64,000 bases of DNA from Acanthaster planci (taxonomy: Eukaryota > Echinodermata > Asteroidea > Valvatida > Acanthasteridae), in NCBI RefSeq assembly GCF_001949145.1, contig NW_019091457.1:520986-584985 (forward strand), given 5' to 3'. Position 1 is the stretch's first letter. Each line of letters starts with the position of its first letter. A program made the position numbers and the translations under genes. Under the pieces are notes generated by a model. That model had not been told where the DNA came from, did not search any database, and saw only the letters and a program-made list of their open reading frames with translations. This document shows positions 1-11,581 of the stretch, piece by piece.

Positions 1-422
1 TATTGGAGATAATCCAGCCTTGTTTTGAAACAGTATACCATAGTTTGGGCATTTAGCGCGAGTGGATTACCACCGGGGACAAAAGCGCTCCACCACCACA
101 GCGATGAGCCACACAGTACTGCTGCACGCTAATCTGGCCCCTGTTGAAAAGAGGTCAGCAGCGCACTGTGCCAGGTTTGTGAAAAAAAGAAAATTAAGTA
201 ACAGTACACAATCTGGGCTCTTTTTACAAGGCAGCAGGCCTGGCTGAAATACTCCAGCGTCAATAGGTGTTGTCTGTCAGAGTAGAGTAGAAACCATTGT
301 GGGTGTAAGTGTCCAGTAAATGAAGATATGAATTTTTAAAGAATTTTGAAAACAGATAAAAATGAAAATTATCCCATCCCAGTATCATCAACATTCATAA
401 AAGCCCAGCGCGAAGTGGTTAA
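1..422 (+). mobile_element. Copy 1 of TTAA-flanked MITE, left end outside window
   Basis: The segment matches, in opposite orientation, repeats at 8858-9385 and 11582-12169. Shared blocks include the stretch around GTTTTGAAACAGTATACCA, the CACCACCACAGC region and the TTTGTGAAAAAAAG region. It ends with GAAGTGGTTAA, the same terminus as the other two copies. No transposase is encoded, so it is a non-autonomous element. The TTAA at the end suggests a piggyBac-type target site, which is an inference from the terminus only. Confidence 0.7.
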
Positions 423-2065
423 CGGTAAATTTCATTACATTGTTTTGATTCAGCAATATTTCTACAAACAGACACACAATGCCACGTAACTAAACACACA
501 TGCTTTTTTGTATTCACTTGATACACGGTCTATTGTGTATGGGGATTCTTGTGATTCTGTGGACAGTGTTAAAGTCATATCAGTGTGTTTGATAATCCTT
601 TCCTGTGTGCAAATTATTGTCACATGTAAAAGAAATCTTTCAAGAGCCTTGTGGAGAGGGTTCGTCGTCTCTGTCTGTTGGCCAGTGAGGAAGAAATGAA
701 AAAAAAATTGAAGCATGTGCATGCTCAGGCCACAGCGGCCCACTACAATTAACGACAGCAGCTGTGAGGCAGGTGTACAGCTCATTCCTGTTATGTTTTG
801 AAAAGAACCTCGCCCCAGTGGGGGACTTTTTTTTCCCGTTGAGTTGCTTTCCTTTTTTGTACTGGCACGTTTAGAGAAGTTGGCCTCCAGTGAGCTGCTT
901 GACTGGTTTGGGTTAAAAAATCGAATCCAACTCCATCTGCCAAACACTGTTTGAAAGGTTTGAGAAAAGATGTTACGGAGATGCTGTAGTGCAACTACGT
1001 CCTCGTTGAAATTTTTTTCTTTTCAATTTGTGCATTCTTCAGAACGAATTCCCCTGTAGATTTCACCATTGATTTCAGAATGGGTGGTTTCTTGGTGTAT
1101 GGTTCATGTAAATTCTATCCCTAGGTGTTGCCTTTCACAAATATTAAAGCCTTGTGTGCCTTATGCTCTATGGCAACCTGTGAAAAGGGGGGAAAAATTC
1201 ATGATTTCCACTGGGATGGGAGTTGAATCCACAACTGTTATCCCGTTTGGACGTCTTACCACTTGACCGACAAACCTTGCCTTGGTCTGTTGGTCAGATT
1301 GAAACCACTTTAACAGTGGGCTTCATACTCATAACAGCCAGTGTTAGTTACAAAAAATGGTTTAGCAGAAAGAAAGAATCCCTTTGAAAAAGATAATTTT
1401 CCCTGGTTATGCCAAGAGTCATTGATTACTGTTTCAGTGTGTTACCGTGTTTGGTGAAGCAGAACGCTGCTTCCTACGCATTGGAGCTTGTGCTCCTGTG
1501 CCGTAAACAGCGGCTTATACTGGTCACGCATCTACCCCCCCTGGAAGCGATGAGACATCTGTAACCCGGCAGTGAACATGTTTTCTGTTTCACCCGGGGG
1601 ATAATTAATCCGTTAAGCGCATTGAGATCTAGGGTCATGCACTTGGCATTTGATTAGGCATGAGGCCGGATTCGCCACTGTTGGCAAACAATGTGCCAGT
1701 GAGTGCATTGTTGTGTGCTGATCCAGAGTGGATCCTTCAATCGTCTGTCATCCTCAGGGTCTTTCTAGAACTTCTTTTAAAGAGATGATCCTCCAAAAAT
1801 GTTGGTGAAGTCAGTTCTTTTAAAATTAAAAGTAATTAAGTGCAATGGAGATCATCTTTGGCCTGTGGACTCGTAGGAAGAGAGCTTTCTCTTTTTTTAA
1901 ATTGTATCTCAAAGCTTAAGAAAATAACCAAGGTTACCAAGAGTTACAAATAATTATGCAGTGAAACTAATATGAAAAAAGCGTAATGTCAGCGTTGCAC
2001 GTCATGCTTGACTACTACCAGAAATTAATATTGGGGTGTTGCATACTTTTGGGGGATTCCAACAG
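423..2065. other. Intron or intergenic DNA upstream of first visible exon
   Basis: No coding exon could be supported here. The stretch is AT-rich and holds a probable tRNA-derived SINE on the minus strand (1196-1276, listed separately). It is probably intron of the plus-strand gene whose exons begin at 2066, because the first visible exon starts in the middle of a codon. Confidence 0.4.
1196..1276 (-). repeat. tRNA-derived SINE head
   Basis: On the minus strand there is an A-box-like GGTCAAGTGGTAAG followed at normal spacing by a B-box-like GGATTCAACTCC, the internal pol III promoter layout of a tRNA. Acceptor and anticodon stems do not fold cleanly, so this is a SINE head or tRNA relic, not a working tRNA. 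Confidence 0.45.
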
Positions 2066-2256
2066 GCAGTTGGTGAATCTGGCCCTGCAGTCAGAGTACG
2101 GCGCCCTCTACACCTCAGAGGTGGAGGTGGAGGAGATCCGAAAGTTGCGTATCATCCCTCAGGTCCTACCGTTAGACCCCTGCTGCCGTCCCGTTTACAA
2201 CACCAAGAATCGGCTGGTCAAGGACCTACGCTACTGGATCGACTTCTCCCTGGTTG
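2066..2256 (+). CDS. Exon: conserved N-proximal segment of unidentified gene
   Basis: The acceptor is TTCCAACAG and the donor GTTG/gtatta. The exon begins with the last base of a codon and ends after the first base of a Asp codon completed in the next exon. It encodes QLVNLALQSEYGALYT through DLRYWIDFSLV, including a Cys-Cys pair. G/C-ending codons stand out against the AT-rich flanks. Confidence 0.7.
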
Positions 2257-5200
2257 GTATTAAAAAAAAAAAATCCCAAAATCCTTCCACACCCCGCTAC
2301 ATCTTTCAGTGGCCCCACCCCCCTGCCGTTTCCCTCCCAGTTGCCATTAAGTCACCCTCAGTTATGTAGCTCTAGATTTCCTTTCCACCCATAAACCGCC
2401 CTATTCCCAAAGTCCCCATTTACGTCAGACTGTAATGCGCGGACCAGGAATAATTTACATTTCTTGTTATTTTTACTACCTCTGCGACGTGTTTTCTCTG
2501 TGCATGGCTTTCTGAGAGCGCTTGACATGGATTTGCTATTCACTGTCTGAAGGTGATGCAGAGCCGACTGGCACTTCTCATTTATTTGCCTTTTTTTTTT
2601 TTTTTCGTTTAAGCGTCATTTAACACCGGTAGCAAATTAAGGCGAACCACTTGTGGAACAGCTGTAGGCCTACTCGGCAAGCAGAATTCTTGCACAGTGA
2701 AAGCACGATGTTCACCGGAGTCTCTTTTATTTGGGGAGGAGTCTTGGGGTTTATTCAGGGTGGGATAGTGGGGAAATAGTGCCCTCATCTCTCCTGATCC
2801 AGTTTTCTCACACAATGGTCCCCGGAATGACAGAATTTATCAGCTACTGTTGGGTTTACCCCTGAAATCACAGAGAACTCTCAACGATTTTGAACCCAGT
2901 CGGCCAGGATTCTACAGCATAACTGTTCAAGAATCAGCTATTGAATATTGGATGACTTTTTTTGAATTTCCTTCAAGACCACGGCCATATCTGATTCGCA
3001 CAGGGATTATTTTCAGTTTCCCCCACGTATGCCTGGGCGTGCCTTTGCTGTCTCCCGAGCCCAAATGAGCATTCCCGTCTGAGTGGGTCATCAGTGCGAC
3101 TCCTAGCCTGTTTGTTGAGATTGAGAGGCATATCGAAATCCCTGCACTCCAAAAGACAAACACAATAATTGCATGCCCTTTCAAAATCCAACGAAGCCCG
3201 GAACAGAAGACAATCAAGTGATATTTGCATTTGTGGAGGGGCGACTGAAGTCATATTTGCCATCGGGACTGTTTTGCAAAGAGCTGCATTTTTTCTTTAA
3301 ACAAGTCCTGGCGCCTGATTAACATGAGTGTCAATACGCCAAGTTTGAGCCGAGATTTCAAAACTTCATTTTTGTTATTCCATGATCTTTTATTCAAAAT
3401 GGACTCATACATGTTGCAATTCTTTTCAAAAAGAATTATCATACGCTGAAATTATTAAAGGGCCTTCACACTGAAGAAGTTTGTTATATTATCATTCGAC
3501 ATCTAGTGGCCCATTGTTCATCTTTATGTGTGCTGTTACAGTGCTTAATATTTAAAGTAAAAAAAAAATGCAATGGCTAATAACCAAGAGTTGTCATTTC
3601 TCGGTTGCTTGTGTTTGCTTCTTCAGGTGGAAATTAAAACTGGTGAGAGAAGAGTTCTGAGAGCTTCATTTGTAAGTAAAGTCTATCTTTGTTCCCCAAA
3701 TCCTCTGTCAATCGAAAATCTGAAAGAGTATACTTTTCAAATTTCACATTGACAGGTAGACAGCTACGTGTAGGATGCATCTCATACATGACATTAAGAT
3801 GCATTGATGTGATGTAAATATATATTTGAGTTCAGGAACCGTAAAAGTTGGAGCCTTATTAGTTATAAACATGAATTTATTTTCAAATCATAGAATTTTT
3901 TTGCTCATGAATTGCACAGGTTCCACAGAGTCGAACTCAGTGTTTCAGCCGAGGTCACATCAAAGGATTATATCTGACGACAAAACAGGGCGAATCGGGG
4001 TAAGGATAAACTTAACGGAGTCTTCAGCAACGACGTCACTTGGCAACCTCCTATCTCTGTCACAAAATCCACACGCCCACAGCAGTGAAAAAGGGGTTGT
4101 TTTATTGTTCCATTGAAGAAGGTTTGTGCTCTGTCTGATAGGAAAACGCAAGTGAAAGGAGGGCTCGCTCAACCCACGGAGGAGGCAGGCAGTGCTTCGC
4201 TCTACATGGCTTCATTCATTAATATTAACGAGAAGATCATGCAGGCACCAGCGTGCAACGAGGTGGAAGGTCTTCCGGGTAAGGCTTTGTGTGACGGGTG
4301 GTCGCGTGGCTCACCGGATGGATTTGGTTTGAGGGCCTGAAAGGCTTTGCCACCGAAGACAGATTCGCAGAGGGAAGACAGGAGTTGTCCTGTCCCCGAG
4401 GGTCCTTCTTTGAAACTGCTCCTCGAAAATAAGCACATACGGCTTAGTGTGTGGGAGGGTGTTATAGCAGAGTAAGAAAGGAAAAACACAGTACTTTGGC
4501 CCAGGAGGGAAAGCAGTTAATGACCGGATGTACTTGTGCGTGTAGGGAAGGGAGGGGCTAGATTACTGATTGTAGGAGGCAGGCCGTGTTGACCAGCTGG
4601 CTTAAGCACAAGCCAAGCTGGCCAGACAGCCATGGCCGACTAGCCAGCTTGGCTTGGTTCCGAGTCTCTGGCCGTGTCCGAAACGGGCTTCCAGAGCTAC
4701 GGCTAGGTCTGTTGTCTACACATCTCTACGCATTTCCAATGGAGCAAAGACCTAGACTTAGCTCTAGACAAGAGATTCGGACGCAGCCTCCAAGTATGTT
4801 ATCGCAGGTATCATTTTTCTTTACGATGTAGAGAAAAAAAACCTGGTTGTGTATTACGTGAATCTAGAAAACAGCAGCTTCGTTAACCCTCACTTTCTAC
4901 TCTGTGCATTAATGTCATTTGTTAAACTTGTGCAGACCCGTCAATTTTTTGGTTGAGTGATAATTGAAAAGTAGGGTGAAAAGGAGACTTGAAAAAATGG
5001 AAATACAATGTAATGGGCATATCTCATGAGCTTGCACATTTGATTGGCCGAACAGATGACAGTTTTGAGGGTCGCTCCCCGGACAGCTTCTCCTATGCCT
5101 CGTTCCCTTTCAACACCGATTCCAAGAAGCTACACTTCAACGCTAGCCTGGTGGACCCGCAGGGGGAGATCAAGTGCTTGGTAGAGGTCATCATCACTTG

Positions 5201-8200
5201 GAAGACACCCCACGCCTCTGTACAGAAGGTAGGACCAATTTGCAGCCCCTGGGGCCTCTGGACCCTTGGCTAGTATTGTTGTTTGGTACTCTATTCATAC
5301 TCATTGGTGCTTCACAAGTACTCACAAGCATCCCAGTATCAAAGCTATAAGTTATTCACTTGAACTGGGCCAGTATCGTGGTCAAGTACTTCACTAGTAC
5401 TCGACTAGTACTTATTGGTGTTCCATGAGTATTTACTAGCACCCCTTTCTAAAAGGCAAAAGCTATTCACGTAAACTGGGCTTGTAATGCAGTTGAACGC
5501 TTCACTTGTACTCAAATAGTACTTGTGGGTGCTTCACCAGTGTCCTGGCCTGTCACACAACTTGATGCACTGTTTGCATGTGTGTGCGTGCAGGTGCCCA
5601 GATGTTGTGTGACTCATGTGTGACCTCAGGGACTGCTTGGGCAAATACCTTCATGGGTGTGAAAAACTGGAGTTTCTTGAAATATGCTCGGGCACTGTTG
5701 GCCTTTCCTTTGTTCTTTGCTTATGGCAAGCCATTTAATTTTGTGTTCATTCCAATGAAAACTTATATGTACTCAGCTTCATGTGCAGGCATGCGATGTG
5801 GCTTCTACACATTGTGTCTTTCATATCCAAAAAAAAGATGGTAGTAAGTTTCAGCCCATCATTTTTGCTAATTTCTTTTTAGTTTAAATACCCCATCAGC
5901 ACTTCAATCTTTTGTATTTTGTTGTCCGATGTGAAAAATGTGATTTCTAACCTTTAGTTCGTTTTTTTTAGTCTGACACTGTGCGGTACATGAACACTCT
6001 GAACTGTGGTCCAATGGAGCCGGGCCTGTGGACACTGGTACTGTTTCAGAGAGGAGTCAAGGAACCGTTCCCTTACACAGTTCAGATCTTCCTGACGGAG
6101 CCCAAGACACAGGGATGGATGGATTTCAAGAAAAAGGATACCACAAGAGGTAATATTTGTTTGATTTGGCTAGCATTTGTCAGAACAGTGAAATACCTTG
6201 TTTCTGTTGTGTTTTGTTTGATTTGGAATTGAATTCAGTACGGTGGCACTCTTGAAGGGGCACTGTAAATGTTGAAATGTAGTTTGGAACAAATATGGAG
6301 ATGAAAAAGAAGGGAAAAGTAAAATGTGTACTCATTCTGACCAATTTCGTTTTTTAGTCAATGTGGAAAAGGAAGTATCACTAAATATTGAAAAGAAATG
6401 AGACAAAAATGTCATAGTTTCTCAGGTTTCTTTTTTCTGTCATTCACAAAGAACTGAAGCCTTAGTTGCTGGCTTTAAAAGGAACGGAGATAAGCAAGTT
6501 TTTCATTGAACTTTGTATTTGCTGCGTCTGGCTTTAAGTCTCTTTTGTAAAAATTTATTTGAAAAGCAGGATTCAATTTAAAATTCTTTTTTGTAAAATT
6601 CTTTTATGAAAGATGAGCTTCACGGAATCTGGATGACAGAAGACATACGAGAACTGAGCGAGGCAGAAATCAAGCAGGGTGATTACGCTATGCAGAAAGT
6701 AATCGCGGACAGCGAGGAAAGGGGCGAGGGTATCATCGTGAACCATGCCAACAGCGACCCGGGTGCCGTGGACGGACGCTTTGACCGGTTCGGACACGAG
6801 GCCGACTACGACAAAGCCCAAGGAGAGGGCAACTCCTTGGACCGGTCGCGCCTGCAGCAGCATGCCAAGCAGCGACCCCGTGAGGGAGACGACAGCGAGG
6901 ACCGAGCTGCCGATGAGGGGGCCGAGTACCAGGAGCGGGTCTTTGCCGCCCCTGACGACGAGCTTGACGTTCCCCGGGGCGTGCATCGGCGGCATGGCCA
7001 CCTGGACGGGCTGAAGGCACCCCCGCAGGAGGGGCAGAACCCTGATAAAGACCCCATCCCAAACAGGGCAAGGGGAGAGGCTGCTGAGCCCCGCGTGGAC
7101 CCTCAGCCATTTCCCAAGAAACCGATCCGATCTGTGGATGGTAAAGACATTCTGGGGCGGCATTTGAAAAACGACCCGGGGCTTCTGCAGATCAAACAAG
7201 TGGATGCCATTCCAATTTTTAAGTAAGTGGCACCGCGAGTTCCACCACAGTGCTACGGCATAGATGCCAAGTACCCATGGACCTTTTGCTGGTGTTACAA
7301 GGGTGTGGAAAATAAAGTGTTTGAATATACTTTGCATCTGTCCAGCCATGGGCATTACAGAGAATTGATCAGTTTCCAAAGTTCATGAAGCCATCTGATA
7401 CGACTGTGTAGGCTTATTGGGGTGCTGAGACAGACCCAGGAACAAAGTAGCCGACATGTGATATAAAACTGTTTCCAACATGCTCTTGGAACCTGGATTT
7501 CCCCCCAACTCATTTTCCTTTGAGCCCTTTTCGAATCCTCCAAATTCTTCACTGTGCAGGAATCCAGTGTTTACTTTCAAAGGGCATCCATCCACATGAA
7601 GACGGGCCAGTCTGAATCTTCCTGAATCCTGCAAAATCATTAAAACCCTCCTCATAGACTTTCTAGGACCTGCCTTAGCCACGAAGCAGAAGAAACAATT
7701 TTTGAAAACATAATTGGCCAGTGGCAGTCACTTATATACCGTCACATCTGAAGCACAATCCTAACAGCTGTAGACAACCCTTGCCCAAATCCTCTCACAT
7801 TCTGTGTTGCCTTGTGTTTGTTTTTCTCAATGTTACGTGTCCCCGCCTGAGATAACGTTGTTCCATCTTTTCATTTTTTCCCCCCGCATGTCTTGTACAC
7901 CACCTTCATTTCAGCTTGTACGGTTTCCTCAGGTAGTGTGGTAACAATTCCTGGTTTTCCTGGCTTATACTGCTAGAATGGGAATACTGCTTGCTGAATG
8001 CATGCTGGGAATGCTTTTGTCTTGGGCATTTAGCCCACCTTTGACCCAACCTGACAGGACCCATTTCCCGTTCAACCATTATCCATTTCCCCCCCCCACC
8101 TCGTTCCTAACCATTAGCAACCCCACCCCTCGCTATCCCATCCCATCCTATCCTATTTCACCCCTCCCCACCCTTCCCGACCCCACCTCACACCCATCTT

Positions 8201-10343
8201 GCCCCACTCGGCAATTTTTATCCAACCAAAAGTTTTAATAAGTATATTTAAGTGGAAATGTTTTTTAAAAATCCAAACTTTCTGAAATCCGTGTTTGAAC
8301 TAAGCTTTCTGAAATCCGTCCTTGAACTGAGCCTAAAACTTCTTCTTGAAGCAACATTCTAATAGGGTACCGAAGTGTGACGTCACTGTGAACCAGAAAG
8401 TGCAGTGCAAACGAATGGAGTACGCGCGCGTGTTGGTTCACGCGCTGGTTCTCGCCCTGATGCCTTTTACACATTAATTGTGCATGTGAAGTATTCACTT
8501 CGGTACTCTATAGGGCATCTCTTGCATTTAATTGTTTTTCAGTCTGTTACTTTATGACAATAAAAAGTCACTTTTTTTGGAGTGATCCCATATTTTCGTT
8601 TTTCCAGGTTTTTAGTATGCCTTAATTGAGCATCTTGACTCCATGCATGATCTCAGGCCATGAGGCACATACATACAATGCGGCATGGAACTTCCTCATG
8701 GATTAAACATGTTCCATACAATGCAGCATGGAACTTGCTCACAGATTCCAACATGGTCCATACAATCGGCATGGAATGTGCTCACAGATTCAAATAGCCC
8801 TCTCTGTTTTGGCCCTATCGATTTTGTTTTCCACAGGCTTTTTACCAGCACTGTACATTAACCACTAGCTGCCGGGTGGCTTGAAAAAATGCAGTGCACA
8901 TAGTCAGGACTTTTTCAAGATTTTCAGTTGTCAGCATTCTTCAAAAATTCATCATTTCAATGAATGGACGTTTACACCCACACTGTTACTGTCTGGTGGC
9001 CACTGTAGTCTGACAGACAAACCTTGTAAAAAGAGCCTAGATTGTGCGGTTTTATGTAACTTTCTTTTGTTCACGAACCTGGCACAGTGCGCTGGTGACC
9101 TCTTTTCATATGGGGCCAGATTAGCGTGTAGTGGTGCTGTGTGGCTCATAGCTGTGGTGGTGGAGCGCTTTTGTTCCCGATGGTAATCCGCTCGCACTAA
9201 ATGCCCCAAACAGTGGTATACTGTTTCAAAACAAGGCTTGATTATCTCTACTATTGAGAGTAAAAAAATCTCGAGTATGGTGTTTTGTTACAAGGCCCAG
9301 TTCCCTTTGTCCGATTTCGGAGACCCCAGCCACGCATATAAACACAAGGTGCCTGAAACCGGGCTACCTGGCAGGAAGTGGTTAAATCTGTCGAGCATGA
9401 TTGCATGTACGTAGCTTTTACAGGTATATGCAACTTTTCTTCAGATCTGCCGATTTCCTCATTGCTCACTTCTCAAGTATGCCATGACAAATGTATAAAA
9501 CACTTATAAAATATAAATTAGGAAATATATAAAAAATCTTGCTCAGTTGGAGAATTCCTCTGAACTTCCAGTCTCTTGCCTGTTTGTAACCTGTGCGGGC
9601 TTTCTAAAAATTGATTTGCGAAAAGCTGACGCTGTGCGATAAAACTGCTTGCTCTTCAACGTTTTAATTTGGAATAACAGCCAATAAGTAATGTGATTTT
9701 TCTTTGTTGTTTTCCTTGTCGTTTCCAGAAAGCAGTCTCCAGCTGTAACGTTTTTGGAGTTTATAGTTATATCAGCCTTAATATTTGTTTTTATAAAAGG
9801 GTGAGTATTAGAAGGCTTAAGGACATGGGTTGAAATTTCTGTAATCGGTGTACAATTTACTTCTCTTCGGAATCCAATCCAAATTCATTAAGGGCAGAAA
9901 ATGTTTTCATTTTTCATTGAAATCCATTTCAAAAAGCTGGGAAACGCAAGAGACCTATATTTTAATCGTGCCAATGTCTGCCGCTGGGCTCTCGTCCCGG
10001 GCAGGGTGTCATCTCGGCTTCAGGGACTATGGCTCACCTAAATTGTCAGCAGGCATGGCAATCCTGTGGGGGTGTACATGTAAATGTGGCCTGGTTGACA
10101 TTTCTGAGGTTAAAGAACACGTGGAATAGTGTATGGAAACCAGCTACATGTTCCCACCACAGTACTCATGTCTTTCCTCTTCTCTCTGCCCCTCCCCTTC
10201 CCCATCCGTGCAGGGTTTTAGTACCACTCCACATCGTCAAACGAGGCAGTGGGGGCATCAAGTCCTTCGGCACATTCCTGGTAGTCATCACATTAATCCA
10301 ATTTATCATCTACCTTATCTTCACCATGACGGAGGCCAGCTAG
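2066..10343 (+). CDS. C-terminal six exons of an unidentified membrane-associated protein with a xylosyltransferase-C-like region
   Basis: Exons: 2066-2256, 5056-5228, 5972-6149, 6613-7222, 9729-9800, 10214-10343. All junctions have AG acceptors and GT donors and the codon phases join (1, 0, 1, 2, 2), giving about 450 residues with the 5' part of the gene off the left edge. The protein starts with a conserved-looking segment (PLDPCCRPVYNTKNRL, DLRYWIDFSLV). A beta-rich region follows (FNASLVDPQGEIKCLVEVII ... GPMEPGLWTLVLF), whose pattern, especially PGLWTLVL, recalls the domain C-terminal to the catalytic part of peptide O-xylosyltransferases. Then comes a highly charged region of about 200 residues, and two hydrophobic segments (FLEFIVISALIFVFI; FGTFLVVITLIQFIIYLIF) just before the stop at 10341-10343. 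Xylosyltransferases are type II proteins without C-terminal membrane spans, so this is not a plain member. The gene structure is well supported; the function is not known. Confidence 0.7.
4609..4658. repeat. Short hairpin
   Basis: AAGCCAAGCTGGC and GCCAGCTTGGCTT form near-perfect inverted arms separated by about 20 bases. It lies just left of the foldback element at 4671-4790 and may be part of it. Confidence 0.6.
4671..4790. mobile_element. Foldback (MITE-like) element
   Basis: Arms of about 40 bases are imperfect reverse complements: one begins GGCCGTGTCCGAA and ends GGCTAGGTCT, the other begins AGACCTAGAC and ends TTCGGACGCAGCC. The spacer is about 40 bases and there is no coding capacity. 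This is the form of a miniature inverted-repeat element in an intron. Confidence 0.6.
5056..5228 (+). CDS. Exon: start of beta-rich xylosyltransferase-C-like region
   Basis: The acceptor is GGCCGAACAG and the donor CAGAAG/gtagga. It encodes DDSFEGRSPDSFSYASFPF and FNASLVDPQGEIKCLVEVII, with phase in 1 and phase out 0. The alternation of hydrophobic and polar residues suggests beta strands. Confidence 0.75.
5281..5545. repeat. Diverged tandem repeat, unit about 120 bases
   Basis: Phrases such as AGCTAT..GTTATTCACTTGAACTGGG, TACTTCACTAGTACTCGACTAGTACTT and GGTGCTTCAC recur with drift across the intron just after the second exon. The repeated TACTCGACTA motif also occurs at the right end of the hAT-like element at 14358-14708, so part of this could derive from such an element. 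Confidence 0.5.
5972..6149 (+). CDS. Exon: second half of beta-rich region
   Basis: A poly-T tract and AG precede the exon, and the donor is AGAG/gtaata. It encodes SDTVRYMNTLNCGPMEPGLW and TVQIFLTEP. The PMEPGLWTLVLF stretch is the best match to the xylosyltransferase C-terminal pattern (Pro-x-x-Gly-x-Trp-Thr-Val). It ends in phase 1. Confidence 0.75.
6613..7222 (+). CDS. Large exon: charged linker region
   Basis: The exon starts after ATGAAAG and ends TTTAA/gtaagt, a strong donor. It begins by completing the Asp codon left open at 6149, which supports both exons. The 203 residues are rich in Asp, Glu, Arg, Gln and Pro (for example REGDDSEDRAADEGAEYQER) and probably disordered, ending DPGLLQIKQVDAIPIF. 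The exon is clearly GC-richer than the intron around it. Confidence 0.7.
8040..8215 (+). repeat. C-rich low-complexity tract
   Basis: The strand is dominated by C with T and A (CCCCCCCCCACC, repeated TCCCATCCCATCC-like words) and almost lacks G. It is strongly asymmetric simple sequence within an intron. Confidence 0.6.
8671..8790. repeat. Minisatellite, about three units of about 46 bases
   Basis: CATACAATGCGGCATGGAAC, then CATACAATGCAGCATGGAAC, then CATACAATCGGCATGGAAT recur, each followed by a version of TTGCTCACAGATTC. The units are imperfect and head to tail. Confidence 0.7.
8858..9385 (-). mobile_element. Copy 2 of TTAA-flanked MITE (complete)
   Basis: The element begins TTAACCACTAGCTGCCGGG and ends CCTGGCAGGAAGTGGTTAA, giving inverted termini with TTAA at both extremities. 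The interior matches copy 1 in the opposite orientation (CACCACCACAGC, TTTTGAAACAGTATACCA on the minus strand). At 528 bases with no transposase it is non-autonomous. It sits in the intron between 7222 and 9729. Confidence 0.8.
9729..9800 (+). CDS. Exon: first C-terminal hydrophobic segment
   Basis: The acceptor is GTTTCCAG and the donor AAAGG/gtgagt. The first base completes the Lys codon opened at 7221-7222. It encodes KQSPAVTFLEFIVISALIFV followed by FIK, a likely membrane span. Confidence 0.7.
10214..10343 (+). CDS. Terminal exon: second hydrophobic segment and stop
   Basis: The acceptor is CATCCGTGCAG. The first base completes a Gly codon. It encodes VLVPLHIVKRGSGGIKSFGT, then a hydrophobic stretch FLVVITLIQFIIYLIF, then TMTEAS and a TAG stop at 10341-10343. 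A basic loop (VKRGSGGIK) separates the two hydrophobic segments, as in a two-span hairpin. Confidence 0.75.
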
Positions 10344-11581
10344 TACACCGTGACGCTTCGCCTGTGACCTTTGACCCATCCCCGATCTCTTAACCTACCA
10401 GTCACAGTTTGCAGCTTGGGCATCAAGGAACCTTGATTCCTTCTCCCAAGGGGGTTGTTTTCAATAGTGTGAATGACCCCTGACCCTTGACTTATAGCAT
10501 CTGAGTCTAGTAATCCGGTCAGCGTTATCGCCTGTCTTTTTGTACATCACTGTTTGTACTTGGACAGATTTACATTGTATTTTTGTATCAAAGACAGCAG
10601 AATGATCTTAAGCACAATTTTCCACTTTTCCATTTCACTGTTTGTTTGTTTGTTTGCTTGTTTGTTTGTCCTGAGACTGCTTACTAAAAGTGCACTGCTT
10701 CATTTCCAATTTAGAACAGTCCGTTAATAGTAATATAAACAATGCATACATAATTAGTTTTGGGATTCACCTGCAGGTTTTTCCTTTACATATTGATCAA
10801 AGATCAATTTTTGGGGAGTATGCAAATTGGGTTTTTTTTAATTGTGAAAAGAAAAAGTATGCTTGAAGTGTGGATGAATTCAGAGTGTGATGTTAGGCAT
10901 ACTTTGAATTGTACGTACTAAACCTGAAGGAGCAGATTGCTTTTTCGGGTCAAAGCACTGGCACATAGTTTGATTGCCTGCCAATGCAAAACTTCCCAGG
11001 ACAGTTGGTAACCAAATCATGCTGTAATTAAATCATTATTGTGAGTATTAACTGTTGAATTGAAAAAATTGGCACTCTCATTGTGAATTCTTATGCAAAG
11101 ATTTTTGTTGCGATTTTATTTTGGTCATTTATGCATATCGTAACCCACCAAAGTTTGTTGTATTTTTAAATTAAGATTAAGAGCCAGTGGGTCTGTCTTC
11201 TGTCTGTCAGCGAGCTTTTTTTCCTGTTTTTTTTTCTTTTTCAGTGAAGCGTGGAGAAAAGCATTTTAGTAAAAGTAGCTGTCGATTTAAAAGAAAAAAT
11301 TGTACATAAATATTGTGCCAAAAATACATCTGTACAGATTTGTCATATTTTATAATGTAAGCATGACATCTTTGACAGGAATGAAGTGCTGTCATTCCTT
11401 TAAAAGAAAGGCCAGTTTGAGGAGAATTTGGCAAGAGTGGCACTCGACCCCCTTGCTTCTGGTGACGGCTACATCCCAGTGTTATGGCTGCTGCTGTGGC
11501 TGCAGCGACTTCCCTTAGGGATGCCTGTTATTCCCAGCCAAAGCCAGTTGATTTTGACAAAGCCCAAATACTTTTTTGAGA
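10344..11581 (+). other. Probable 3' UTR and downstream DNA
   Basis: AT-rich sequence follows the stop and carries a (GTTT)n microsatellite at about 10641-10668. ATTAAA at 11027-11032 is a possible weak polyadenylation signal. No AATAAA was noticed and no other gene is visible. Confidence 0.4.

Larger units (their letters stand above)
2257..5055 (+). other. Intron with foldback repeats
   Basis: This is the intron between the first two visible exons. No further exon is supported. It contains a hairpin at about 4609-4658 and a larger foldback element at 4671-4790, listed separately. Confidence 0.5.
7223..9728 (+). other. Intron with C-rich tract, minisatellite and a MITE
   Basis: This intron holds a C-rich, G-poor tract (about 8040-8215), a 46-base minisatellite (8671-8790) and MITE copy 2 (8858-9385). 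No exon was recognised in it. Confidence 0.5.

Noticed and set aside
6573-7379. A 268-codon open frame on the minus strand at 6573-7379
   Set aside because: It is the shadow of the GC-rich coding exon 6613-7222 on the plus strand, which has splice sites and phase continuity with its neighbours; the minus frame has neither.
10641-10668. GTTT repeats that might look like a CRISPR or structured array
   Set aside because: A plain four-base microsatellite with no spacers; no CRISPR-like arrangement exists anywhere in this eukaryotic window.
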